DNA from: Galeopsis tetrahit
Lineage: Eukaryota > Streptophyta > Magnoliopsida > Lamiales > Lamiaceae
Direction: 5' to 3'
DNA length: 64,000 bases
NCBI GenBank assembly: GCA_963675135.1
Contig: OY776119.1
Span: forward strand, 76,129,727 to 76,193,726
The position numbers and the translations under genes are program-made. Position 1 is the first letter of the stretch; each line of letters begins with the position of its first letter. Below the pieces are notes generated by a model. It was given only the letters and a program-made list of their open reading frames with translations, searched no databases and was not told where the DNA came from. Shown one piece after another: positions 1 through 10,900 of this stretch.

Positions 1-244
1 AAGGAGTTTGATCACTAAAGGGCCAACCACTAATTCCGCACATATAACTCACTTAGATAGTTATTCAACTAAGTGTTCAATAGTACTTAGTAGTTTGATT
101 ATCTTAGAAGAGTTAATCATATCAGCAAAGTTGTCCAGGACAACCTTGCTGAAGACTGGTTTGATCATATTTGAAAAGAAATTGCATACAAGTGTATTCC
201 CCCCCCCCCCATACACTTGTTATATACTCCTTTTAGGACCAACA
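1..244 (-). mobile_element. LTR fragment, 5' end of an LTR, cut by window edge
   Basis: Read on the minus strand, this starts with TGTTGGTCCT at 244 and runs off the left edge of the window. It closely matches the first ~240 bases of the solo LTR at 40219-42169, including a run of G (seen here as C) flanked by the short inverted pair ACAAGTGTA and TACACTTGT. It directly abuts GPAT coding sequence at 245, so it is an insertion into that exon. Whether it is a solo LTR or part of a longer element, and its target-site duplication, cannot be seen. Confidence 0.85.
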
Positions 245-1489
245 GGCTCCTTTGATAGTAATAGGGCAACCCAATAAGGTTGTTACTTTGTAGAGAGTTG
301 ATGATACATGGACAATTGAGCCAAGGAGAACACGAAGAATAGATAGAACAAGCCCAATTGGGAACCAAAGGATGATTAGTAGTGCAATCAGTGGAGTAGG
401 CCTTTGCACCAATCGGCCGTCGTGGAAGATCACCGATTTCGGCAACAAATCCGGCCTCACGGGTCGGACTCTAGCCCTTTGGGGCACTATGTATCTTTCC
501 TGCGTTATGGATGATGTTTGGTCCATGATGTGTGTTGATAATTGACTTATTTTGACTAAAGGTTGAACAATATTAACATTTTTTCGAATACAAAATTGAT
601 TTTTTTAATTTTTTTTTTTTATGATTTGCAAAAATAAAGTTGAACAATTTGTTTGTTTGAATTTCTTTTGATTAAAATTGTACTCCGTACCATGTAACTG
701 CTGCGTTGAGGTGTTACTTGTGAAAATTTTCGTAGAAACACAATAATCATGCAATGTACAACAATTTTTTTTGGCAAGTACTAGAAAAATTTGAGACGTA
801 GATGAATATTTTAGGGATATAATTTTATTTGTCAAGTAACTTTTCATCTTTTTTTTCAAAATGGTACCAAAAAAAATAAACATGATTCTAGTATCAATTA
901 TTTTTGTATGTAACAATTTCGTCCCAGTTAAAGTTGCTAGAATCCTTGGAACGGCGTAGTTTTTGGTCAACAACTTCGCTGAAACAAATCGCCATGTGTC
1001 AAACACATGACTAAAAACGACGTAGTTCTGAGGATTCCAACAATTTTGAGAGAAAATCGATACATATAAAACATAATTAAGAATGGATTCGTACATTTAT
1101 GTTTTTAGACCATTTTGTAAAAGGTAAATAGTTATTAAATCAATATTTTAGAATAAAAGATGAAAGAACCTTGCATCGTCTCATGAAAGGAAAGTCAGTC
1201 TTTCTATCTCCAACTCCAATATCCGACACCTCTTCATTCCCGAAAGCCCTTCGAAGAGCAATCGTCTTGTTCTTTCCGACGAGCACCCCGCCGCCCCCGA
1301 CAAAGTCGATGGCGATACCCTTATACAACAAAATCTCCATACCTAAAACATCATCAACCCCCAAGTAGTTCTTCAAGAATGGCTCAACCATGATCCTAGA
1401 GTTTGCCGTAAGCACACATTTCCGCCCGCACGACGAGAAAACACGCCACGTCTCTAGGTGCAAGTCCTCCGAGTAATGCTTAAGCAACA
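245..1489 (-). pseudogene. GPAT: Glycerol-3-phosphate acyltransferase (GPAT1/2/3-like), broken
   Basis: Two exons of a plant GPAT, an enzyme that acylates glycerol-3-phosphate in lipid-polyester and membrane lipid synthesis. Exon A is 1170-1489 (acceptor GCAG, donor AAG|GTTCTT). It encodes the end of the HAD-like N-terminal domain, with ETWRVFSSCG, MVEPFLKNYLG, GVLVGKNK and GDRKTDFPFM. Exon B (upper end 499, acceptor ACGCAG) joins in frame and encodes LPKSVIFHDGRLVQRPTPL and a hydrophobic stretch, then stops at 245 where an LTR begins. The HX4D acyltransferase motif would lie beyond the LTR and is not in the window. No N-terminal exon was found upstream between 1490 and 3000. Family assignment is strong; the GPAT1/2/3 subtype is from remembered conservation. 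The visible exons have no internal stop, so disruption looks fairly recent. Confidence 0.87.
931..1051. repeat. Imperfect inverted repeat in the GPAT intron
   Basis: Within the 670-bp intron (500-1169), arms near 931-970 (GTTGCTAGAATCCTTGGAAC) and 1006-1051 (reading GTTGGAATCCTCAGAACTAC on the minus strand) pair imperfectly. This looks like a degenerate foldback transposon. The rest of the intron is AT-rich with no other recognisable content. Confidence 0.45.
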
Positions 1490-3635
1490 CTGCACTTTAA
1501 TGATATATATATATATAATTTGTTTTTCTTGCATCAAAATATTATTGTTCTTCTTATAATAATTGTTAAAAATGCGTTAACCGAAAAACGCGCGACACAT
1601 TCAACGGAGGAGTTATAGTTAAAAGACACCAAAAAATTTATTACAACTCAACCACTTCAAATCTTAATTCTATATATTTGCAAACTTTTCAATGCCAAAT
1701 GTCACAACCATGACCTCTCTACCTCAACCTCTCTCCTCTACATCTTTTCATTTCAAAAATTCTTCACTCTCCTTCATTTCATCCTTTTACTTTAATCTTC
1801 ACCGTTCATTTAAATGTTTAATTCAATCTCCCATATAATAGGAGCTTTTCTCCTACATTTTTCTCAATTCACTCAATTTCTCCTCAAACATTCTTCAAGC
1901 TCTTTTGTTTAGGTTGCTGATAAGAAAATGGTGTGTTCAAATCTCCTTCAATTCTAGAGAAAATTGTAGGTGTATTGATCCACCTAACGTCTGTCATTTC
2001 TATCGATTTTGTCTTCTCCTATGACGTTTTATTTTGTCTAGAAATATTGTAATCTCTTTCATTTATTTTGAGTTTGTTTTTTCCATTGATCTATCAAGTA
2101 AAATTTTATTAGATTTGATAAAGAATGCCAAATTTAATTCAATGTGGATGAAGAATGGTAGATAAAACAGGTAATGATAGCATATATTGAATGAAGAATA
2201 TCAACATCAATTATTTAATTTAGGTTGTAATTTATTATTTTTTGTAATTTTATTAATGTTTTTAATATTATCAGAGCTTCATTGATTTTCGGGGAGATTA
2301 GATTTGTATATATTGAAATCTCACTACTATTTCGTATGAGCTAATTAATGCTAATTAATTGCGTATAACTTTAAGATTATAATTTCTAATATTAAATCGC
2401 GTTTACATAGGCAAATTTGCTTGATTTAGGAAATTCGCTATAAATCATAGAACAAAAAATAGGAAAAATAAAATGGAATGTCAATTTACATCTATATATT
2501 ATCTTAAAAAAGAGATACTAGATAAAAAGAGGGATACTTAAAATATATTGCTAATTAAAATGAAAAAATGTAGAGATTACGTATTATTGTAATAAAAATC
2601 TATAATATATTTATGTTATCTTAATACAACCTACTAAAAAAATTATCTAATTAAGAATTTAAGTGAAAAAATGGTAAATAATTTGAAATACTAAAATTTA
2701 GAGTTAAAAAAGATACCAACATTTATGAAACGGGGAGTACAGAACTGTATATGATTTGCTAAAATTATTTTTGTCACTTCATTTCCTTGAGGACCTTGAC
2801 TTATCTCAACATCTCTCTTCCCAATTCTCTTTCATTTTGATTCTCATCATTTCTCTCTCCCAAGTTTTAATCTACACCGTTTACTTTTTAAAAATGATCT
2901 CAACCATTCATCCCAAAGTATTCTTTACTTTTCGTTTTTTCCTACCTACACCTACAGCGCCACTCTCTCTCTCTCTCTCTCTATCTCTCTCTTACTGCTC
3001 TTCGAGAGCTTACATGAACGCCACCGATTTTTAATCGCCATCTCTCTCCTATCGTCGTCGGCCTAATATTTGCAGTGGTGAGGCGATTATCATTTTTGCA
3101 CCCCCGTCGTCGTCGGCCTTTAATTTCGGAATTTATGCAAATTGGGTCTCGAAAATAGGTATGGTTTTTTTTTTGGAAACTCAGTGCATCATCTCCCCGC
3201 CTGCCTTCATTTTCAAGTTTTTCAATTTTGTTTTGGAATTCGTTTTGTGATTTTTTATTAGTTTGATATGCAATTTTTTTCTAATCTGCATCGCATTATT
3301 GGAAATTCAAATTATTCTTAAAATTCATTTGCTATTTGTGATTTGTTCTTGATTAGGGTTTCTAGCCGTAGCCAATCACCGATTACATAATTTGTGGATT
3401 TAATGGGTGATCTTTGTAATCTAAATTTCTAAAGCCTAACGTTTTGAAAAATATGAAAACAAAATTAAATCTGCTTTGTTTATTCAATTTATTGTGTATT
3501 CTTATATTGCAGATTTCCCCTTGATCTACTGCGGTCGTCTTCATTGTCACTTTTGGTAAATTTATCATCTAAAGTTGTGGTAATTCCATCATAACCTTTC
3601 TGATCATATGGTAATTCCTTCAATGAAATATATAC
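1490..3635. other. AT-rich intergenic DNA, no gene seen
   Basis: No coding exon was recognised on either strand. A CT-microsatellite lies at about 2963-2994, followed by a GC-richer stretch to about 3170 with two GTCGTCGGCC-like copies. This resembles a plant 5'-UTR, but no downstream coding sequence supports a gene. The missing GPAT N-terminal exon was looked for here and not found. Confidence 0.6.
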
Positions 3636-3878
3636 GGTAAAATCTAGTATGCACTCAGGTGCATGTTGTCCACCTAGTCCATGTGCACTTTTCAGTTTTA
3701 GTGACTTCCACTTTTTGTAAATGGTGTTGCACTTTTCAATTATTACTAAAAATATTATTATACAGTTTAATAATTGAAAAGTGTAAATCATTTATCAAAA
3801 AGTGTAAGTTAGTAAACTGAAAAGTGCAACATGGACTAGGGTGCACAACATGCACTCGAGTCCATAGCAGTCCAACCG
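3636..3878. mobile_element. Foldback MITE, copy 1
   Basis: An almost complete palindrome of about 243 bp. The left arm contains CTAGTATGCACTC and GTCCATGTGCACTTTTCAG, and the right arm is its near reverse complement, ending CTCGAGTCCATAGCAG. It is the inverted twin of the element at 5314-5561. The flanks are AT repeats, so the target-site duplication is ambiguous. It has no coding capacity. Confidence 0.85.
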
Positions 3879-3932
3879 ATATATATATCTTTCTTGGCTA
3901 TTCATCTTTTTGGTCAATTCAATTTAGTGTCT

Positions 3933-4115
3933 ACAACTATCTTTTCTGATAATTTGAGTGCCTGAATATCTTAATATGAAGGTAGTACCATTCACCTACT
4001 TTTCTTCTCACTGTATATGCATAGACAACTATCTTTTCTGATAATTTGAGTGCCTGAATATCTTAATATGAAGGTAGTACCATTCACCTACTTTTCTTCT
4101 CACTGTATATGCATA
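3933..4115. repeat. 92-bp direct tandem duplication
   Basis: Two adjacent copies start at 3933 and 4025 with ACAACTATCTTTTCTGATAA. By eye they are identical over about 90 bp. The second copy ends near 4114. The identity suggests a recent duplication; no coding function is evident. Confidence 0.95.
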
Positions 4116-4710
4116 TTGTTAACATGGTCTTTCTTTGAATACCTAATTTCAATCATTTTGTATTAATATTCCAACCCCATATAAGAAATAATTATTTGTA
4201 ACATTAATTTGTGTCCTCTATCTATTAGTATTTGTATTTTTGAGCAATAAATGTAGATTTTAGTTGTGTTTTCTCTTTTTATTTGTTATATTTTTATTTG
4301 TTATATTTTGGATATGTATGTTAATTTTGGATTCGATTTGTATCCCAGATTGTTTTTAGTTTATATTTTAGTTATGAATGAGATCTAACTATTACTAATT
4401 ATTACTAATTTCTCTTTCTTTTTTTTCTTTTTTGTTCTGTTTCTACAATTGAAGAGAGATGCAAAATCTCAATTAAAAAAGTGGTCCCTTTTTTGCAGTT
4501 TGTTGTTTCTATACCTTTCTGTATTCAACTTCTATGAGAAATTCTCAAAATTTCACAGGCATTGATTATATATCTACCTTCTTAATTAACAATTACATTC
4601 TTTCTTTTGGCGTTTTAATTTCTTACTAGCATGAACTCTCTCTCTCTCTATGTGTGTGTGTTTTGATATTCATTCTTTCCACATTTAAAAGATATTTATT
4701 TTTATATTAA

Positions 4711-5115
4711 GGTGTGTTTGCAAAACATAGTGATTGATTTAATGTGATTAAAATTGATTTTTACACTAAAATAGAAAATTGATAGTATTTTAAAATTAAA
4801 CACTTTAAATTAATTATGTATATGTTGTGGTGTTTACAAAACAAATCACTTTTTTATAAATTTACAAAAAACACCCTTATTACATTTGAATAGGTAATGT
4901 GTAAAGATGAAATATTATTTAAATTGCGAAGGTAAAATTGATTGTTGTAATAATGAGAAGCACATAGAAGCTATTAGAAGTAGCTGGAGAGGTGTTTCAC
5001 CAAAATCACTTTTAACAAATTAACTTAATCACTTTGTTGTGTTTTCAAACACTCCAAAAGTGATTCTATTTGAAAAAAAGTGCTTTTAAGCAACTTCTAG
5101 TGTTTCCAAACACCC
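4711..5115. mobile_element. Possible hAT-type MITE
   Basis: The segment begins GGTGTGTTTGCAAAAC and ends GTTTCCAAACACCC, giving imperfect terminal inverted repeats of the TGTTTGCAAAC type common in plant hAT MITEs. It is AT-rich with no ORF. I could not find a convincing 8-bp target-site duplication, so the boundaries are provisional. Confidence 0.4.
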
Positions 5116-5313
5116 ACTAATTCGTTTGTGATTTTCATGTGTTTAAATATATTAATTCTCCATATTCTATATTGGATTTATTTTTATAAATCTTCATTTA
5201 TTTTATTTTATTTTTTGGTAAATTGTGTTATTAGTTGCATCGAATTTAAATAAACATGTGCTGAAATTGTTTGTTGACTTATCTATAATTTTGGATTTTT
5301 TTAAATCCTAAAT

Positions 5314-5561
5314 GGGTTGGTCTGCTATGGACTCGAGTGCATGTTGTGCACCCTAGTCCATGTTGCACTTTTCAGTTTTACTAACTTACACTTTTTGGTA
5401 AATGGTGTTGCACTTTTCAATTATTAAACTGTATAATAATATTTTTAGTAATAATTGAAAAGTGCAACACCATTTACCAAAAAGTGTAAATCAGTAAAAT
5501 AAAAAAGTGCAACATGGACTAGGGTGCACAACATGCACTCGAATGCATACTAGACTTTAAC
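5314..5561. mobile_element. Foldback MITE, copy 2 (inverted), 9-bp TSD
   Basis: Reverse-complement copy of the 3636-3878 element and again nearly fully palindromic. It is flanked by an exact 9-bp duplication ATCCTAAAT at 5305-5313 and 5562-5570, which fits Mutator-type MITEs. Both arms contain TTGCACTTTTCAATTATTA-like segments, so a transcript would fold into a hairpin of about 110 bp. Confidence 0.9.
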
Positions 5562-5570
5562 ATCCTAAAT

Positions 5571-6136
5571 TAGTGTTACTCAAACAAGAATTATATATAG
5601 AAATGAACTTTATTTTTTACTTAATATGATTTGGTTAAAATTTTACACAAAGCAATTCACTAACTTAGCCAAAATCATAGGATAATTAATTGTACTCAAT
5701 TGATACCTTAATATATGGTCATTAATTTCTATTATTTTGTATTAGTGAATTGCAATCTCTTAATTTTAGGCAATTCATTGATAATATTAAGACTCATATT
5801 GTATATTTACTTACACTTACTCTATTATGCATCAACTTGCAGAAAATTGACGTAAATATTTTTGCTAATTAATTGTAACTTGAACTTATTCGAATATTTA
5901 TTTGAATAACTTTTTTTATTCAACTTAGTTAGATTTTGAAATTAAATTAATGTAATTGTTGGTTATCATATTTATATAAACTAATTAATGTAATTGTTGG
6001 TTATTATGGACTATTTATATAAACTAACTATGGTATTACTTTTTTTTTTTTTTGGAAAACAAGAAAATATGCACTGCGTAGATTTATGACTTTGATTATT
6101 CTCCAATTGAATTTTGAAAGTTGGCAACATTTATTC
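5571..6136. other. AT-rich spacer, no gene seen
   Basis: No coding signal was recognised. A short direct repeat (TAATGTAATTGTTGGTTAT) occurs at about 5949 and 5988, and a T-run lies near 6040. The last ~50 bases may be a decayed upstream part of the Helitron helicase that follows. Confidence 0.5.
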
Positions 6137-6804
6137 AATAATTTTGGTTATTTTGATGATAGAGCTATACTTGCTCCAATACATAAAGAAAGTATTAATG
6201 AGACGGTGTTGACGATGATACTTGGTGTCTTGTGATATAAGTGAATCTTTTAGTTTAGACAATGTTTGTCCAGAGTATAAATCCGGTGGTATGGGACATG
6301 TGTTTTCAATTATCCTTCTCAATTTTCTTAAGTGTTCTGCTCTACCAAACCATCGATTGATTCTCAAAATAGCTGTCTCTGTAATGTTGTTTAGGAACAT
6401 TGATTGGACAAATTCTTTTTGGAATGAATGTTGGTAGTAAAAATTTTATGACAAGAATGATATTGAGTGTTTCAGATGATACCACACTCCCGTAAAATTT
6501 TGAAGGAGACAATTTCCTATTTTATTTTCTTTTGCAATGACGATAAATAAAATTTAAGACAAGTCATTTTCTATGGTAGATGTGTACCTTCTGTCTTTTG
6601 AAACCCGTGTTCACACACACACGGATAATTGTAAGAGTGAACTGAAAATTATTTATCTAAATTTAAATGAAGAAATATTTGAACGTACAACAAATGTTAA
6701 CACGGATAATTGTAAGAGTGAATTGAAAATTATTTATCTAGATTTAAATGAAGAAATATGTGACCGTACAACAAATGTTAAGAAAGTTTCATGCAATTTA
6801 TAAT
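6137..6804 (+). pseudogene. Helitron (Pif1-like) helicase C-terminal remnant
   Basis: Fragments of the conserved C-terminal part of a plant Helitron Rep/helicase are spread over several frames. 6137-6200 reads NNFGYFDDRAILAPIHKES. 6222-6437 reads SCDISESFSLDNV, FLKCSALPNHRLILKI and SVMLFRNID. About 6528-6560 reads FSFAMTINK, the equivalent of the FAMTINKSQGQ helicase motif, followed by a stop. 6573-6803 reads VDVYLL and ELKIIYLNLNEEI-RTTNV, matching the ALSRV-downstream tail. These motifs are in family order, so identification is secure, but frameshifts and stops make it non-functional. The tail is duplicated in tandem (separate entry). A weak Helitron-like 3' end may lie near 6972-6995. Confidence 0.8.
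6620..6781 (+). repeat. 81-bp in-frame tandem duplication in the Helitron remnant
   Basis: Two adjacent 81-bp units begin CACGGATAATTGTAAGAGTG at 6620 and 6701 and differ at only a few positions. Because 81 is a multiple of three, the frame stays open across both, repeating the DNCKSELKIIYL...RTTNV block. Confidence 0.95.
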
Positions 6805-7080
6805 TTTGTATATTGATTTAATTTATAAATAAAATTATAATTCTCTATTCTATTAATTGTTTTAATATATGTAATGTTGTCTATATTGCAACAACATTTC
6901 ATTTTTTATCTTTTTCAAAAATTATAATTTAAATATATTAAATATTGAAATTAAAATATATTATATAAAACGCAGGTCTTGCACTATTTATTTAGTGTTA
7001 AACAACAAACATTTTGAAAGGGAAAAGAGGACCTATTGGACAAAGATTTTCAATTGCCAAAAAAGCAAAATTAAATGCAA
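6805..7080. other. AT-rich spacer upstream of the kinase gene
   Basis: Very AT-rich, no ORF with recognisable similarity. It probably forms the distal promoter of the NDR kinase gene. Confidence 0.4.
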
Positions 7081-7985
7081 AAAGGAAAATAAAAAATCTC
7101 TCTCTCTCTCTCTCTTCCCCCAACTTTTAATGGCGAATGAAAGCATAAAGCTTCCATTACAGTCCTGTTGTTCAACTAACTTGTTCTTTGTAGAAAGTTA
7201 GGGTTTCAAAATTCACTATTGCGTTATTGTTACCTTAGTTGACTGTGCAGTTTCGGATTTCGCAGACGTGTTTCTCACTCTTTAATCTACTGGATTTGAA
7301 CCGCGGATGCAATGGTTGACGTGTTTTAGAGGTTTTCTGATTCAGTTTACAGGTGATTTTTATTTTTTTTACTTTATTCGGTTTTGAATTGGGGATTTTA
7401 GGGACATGTTTCTGTTGGATCGGTTTGATGCGGTCAATCCTGCTGCTAGTGATTTGATTTTGCTAAAACGGAAATTCTTAAATTTTTCTTCAGAAATATA
7501 TACTTTGTTTTTTTCCATATACATGTTTTTTTGCTTTTTAATGTCTAGTAACAGTACCTTATGGAATTAGATTCTAGATCATTTTCCTTTTTGATGGTAT
7601 ATGGAGTAATTGGAATTGCTGTTGCGTTTGTTATCTGATTGCTTTTGTTATCTTCAATAGTAGTAGAAATCTCCGTTGATTTGCTAATCTATTTTCTCCT
7701 TTTCCCCCTCTCTATTTGAGGGATGAGTGTAATATCCCATTCAAGAAATAGTTTATCGAAAATGGTATTAGCAATCAGTTCGTTAGATTATGGAAGGATT
7801 TCTTGAATCTTGGATTTACTTCTTATTTTTTCCCTATGCAGCGTCCCTAAATTTGGGTAAGTTTAAGTGCGTTGAGGATTTGGTTTTGTAACTGATGTAT
7901 TGGAAGCTCGAAGACAGATAAAAAAAGTTATTTATAGCACTCAGGAACTTATACCTGACTTTTGACAAGAAAAAGAGTGGGGTAG
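7080..7985 (+). promoter_or_regulatory. Probable core promoter and 5'-UTR of the NDR kinase gene
   Basis: A CT-rich tract (about 7098-7117), typical of plant transcription start regions, is followed by ~860 bp without coding sequence before the ATG at 7986. A 5'-UTR intron is plausible: candidate donor ACAG|GTGATT near 7351 and acceptor CTATGCAG|CGTC near 7842. The exact start site cannot be read from sequence. Confidence 0.4.
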
Positions 7986-10900
7986 ATGGAAGCTGCTAAG
8001 CGTTTTTTCGGGAAATTTTCTTCAAAAGAGAAGCACAAGACTTCAAGCAAGAAGAATGAACCTAGTAGGTCTAATGGAAAAGAAGGTTCAAAGACACCAT
8101 TGAATGAGGAAGTGCCTTCAACTGCAACTAAGCAGAAAGTAGCCGCAGCCAAGCAGTATATTGAAAAGCATTACAAGGAACAAATGAAGAGCTTGCAAGA
8201 ACGGAGGGAACGGTATGAACTATGAACTTGTCTTCCATTAAGCGATGAATTTATGTTTGATGTCTCTTCAACCCTTTGCCTTCCGTTATATGTTCTTATC
8301 TTGCTGTCTAAATTCATTTGTCGGCTGACCTCTGCACTAACTTTCTGCAATCTGACTTGATTATCTTTCTGAATACTCCGTATTATATATGACAGTTGTG
8401 CTAGGATACATTTTACCACCAGAATATTTAGATGCCAAGGTTTTGATATTTCCTTTTTCATTTCTCTTATTTTGCTTTTGCTAATAAAATCTTATGAATT
8501 GAAAACACGTATATTTGTTGTTTCCTTATTACTCTAGTCTGTTGTGGCTTTCATTTTGTATGATTAGTTTTTTCTTTGGAGAAATTTTGAAATAGTTTCT
8601 GGAAGTGATCATTGTTCTTGATATGAACTAACAAAATACCAAATTAGTGTTTTTGATATGAACTACATAATAATGTGCATCGTCACAATATTTCCTAAGT
8701 TATTCATCTTACATTCTATTATGCCTTTTGCTGGTTAAGAGATTGCTCTTGTGATTCAGAATGAAGCTTTATCGGTCGAGGAAAGGAATAGCGATAGATT
8801 TTTCCATCAATAATTAACTTCAAATAGGAATATGTTGTAATGAGTTTTGCAAGATCCTTCAAATTCTGCATTCAGTGTAGGCTAATTTTTTCTTGCCCAT
8901 CAATTTAGCATTGAAAATGGAAAAAACTCAAAATTGCTTCTCATTTTCCCATTTCTTATATTTGTTGATTTGGCTTCATTTCACGAAGCAAATTATCATA
9001 CCTGTTCATCTAATTTTGTCTGCTTGGAGTACTAAAGCGGTAATTTTTTCTGGTTTCCTTGTAGACGTAATATGCTTGAAAAGAAACTGGCTGATGATGA
9101 AGTCTCTGCAGAAGAGCAAAACAACCTTTTGAAGTACCTAGAGAAGAAAGAAACAGAATATATGCGTCTCCAAAGGCATAAAATGGGTGCTGATGATTTT
9201 GAGCCATTAACTATGATTGGAAAGGGTGCATTTGGGGAGGTACTCTCTCTCTCTCTCTCATGTGACATCTTGAAATACACCACCAACTCCCTAGAGACTC
9301 CCATGAGCATAAAAGTAGTTTTCTTTTGTTCTCTAACACTTTATAGTTGATTGTTGAGAAAAGGGTGGGTGGGTGGGTGGGATCTCTGTTTGAGACAGGG
9401 CAGACTTAATTTCTGAGTTCATATGATTGGTTATGAGGCACACCTTACTTTTCTAGTGAGAGAAATGTTGGATACTAGTTCATTTTAGCTTTCTGATCCC
9501 GATCTGCATATTACCAGCTAAGCTTTGTCCATATTTGATTGGTTATGTCTTTTGCTCACTTCAGGTTAGAATCTGTCGGGAGAAGTCAACTAGCCATGTT
9601 TACGCCATGAAAAAGCTTAAGAAGTCGGAGATGCTTCGTAGGGGCCAGGTAGAAATAAATTATTGTTTCAAAGAAAAGAACAATTATTTTGAAATCCTTT
9701 GTTGTCCTTTCCCTCATGCTCCGTTTCTAGGTTGAGCATGTCAAAGCAGAAAGGAATTTACTAGCAGAAGTTGAAAGCAACTGCATTGTCAAACTTTATT
9801 GTTCTTTCCAAGATGAAGAGTATCTATATCTAATTATGGAATACCTTCCTGGTGGAGATATGATGACTTTACTGATGCGTAAAGATACATTAACAGAAGA
9901 TGAAGCAAGGTTTTACGTGGGGGAAACAGTTCTTGCAATTGAGTCAATCCACAAACACAATTATATTCATAGGTTTGCCCTATTTTTTATGGTTTGACAA
10001 AAAGGCCATGATTATTCTTATGTTATTCTAGATTCATATTTGATTTAACTTGTTTTTTTATTCTTTTTCAGGGATATCAAGCCTGATAACTTGCTTCTGG
10101 ATAGGAATGGACATATGAAGTTGTCTGATTTTGGATTATGTAAACCATTGGATTGCAGTAATGTTCAAGAAAAAGATTTTTCTGTTGGAAATGGCTATAG
10201 TGGGGCTCTTCAAAGTGATGGGCGCCCAGCACCACCCAAGCGCACTCAACAAGAGCAACTGCAACACTGGCAGCGGAACAGGAGGATGCTTGTAAGTTCC
10301 CCACCAATATATATATTTATTAGCCCTAGTATCTCAACACTTGAAATTGTGCCTTACAAAATGCAATGATGATCCAGCTAAATAGTTTGTTCACAAAAGT
10401 AACAATGCAAGAGATTACATTCTTTTCTAAAGAATGTTGTTAGTTGTAAGGTCAGGCAATGAAGTTGATTTTTCTCTTATGGTTTATTCATAGGCCTATT
10501 CAACGGTTGGTACACCTGATTATATTGCTCCAGAAGTCCTGCTGAAAAAAGGATATGGAATGGAATGTGATTGGTACGTGTTTTCTCAATATTTTTCTTT
10601 TCATCTGAAAAAACATTAGTTGTTAGTCTGATTGTGTGTATTCATTAGGTGGTCTCTGGGGGCAATCATGTATGAAATGCTTGTGGGGTATCCACCATTC
10701 TATTCCGATGAGCCCATGTCAACATGCAGAAAGGTACTCCCTCTGTCCTATAGGAATTTGCACACTTTCCATATATGGATGTCCCATACCAATTTGCACA
10801 GTCCATAAAAGGAAATATTGTCATAACACTTACCCTCAAAATATACACATATTTACCTATATGCCATTACTTTTTCACACTCAATCTACCTTTTACTTTA

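Noticed and set aside
605..1096. 163-aa minus-strand ORF
   Set aside because: Lies within the GPAT intron, low complexity, no GPAT or other family similarity.
2756..3034. 92-aa ORF with Leu/Ser repeats
   Set aside because: Produced by a CT microsatellite and AT-rich DNA; no promoter-to-stop logic.
3636..3878. microRNA precursor
   Set aside because: The hairpin is a full-length MITE palindrome; without small-RNA data it is better described as a transposon.
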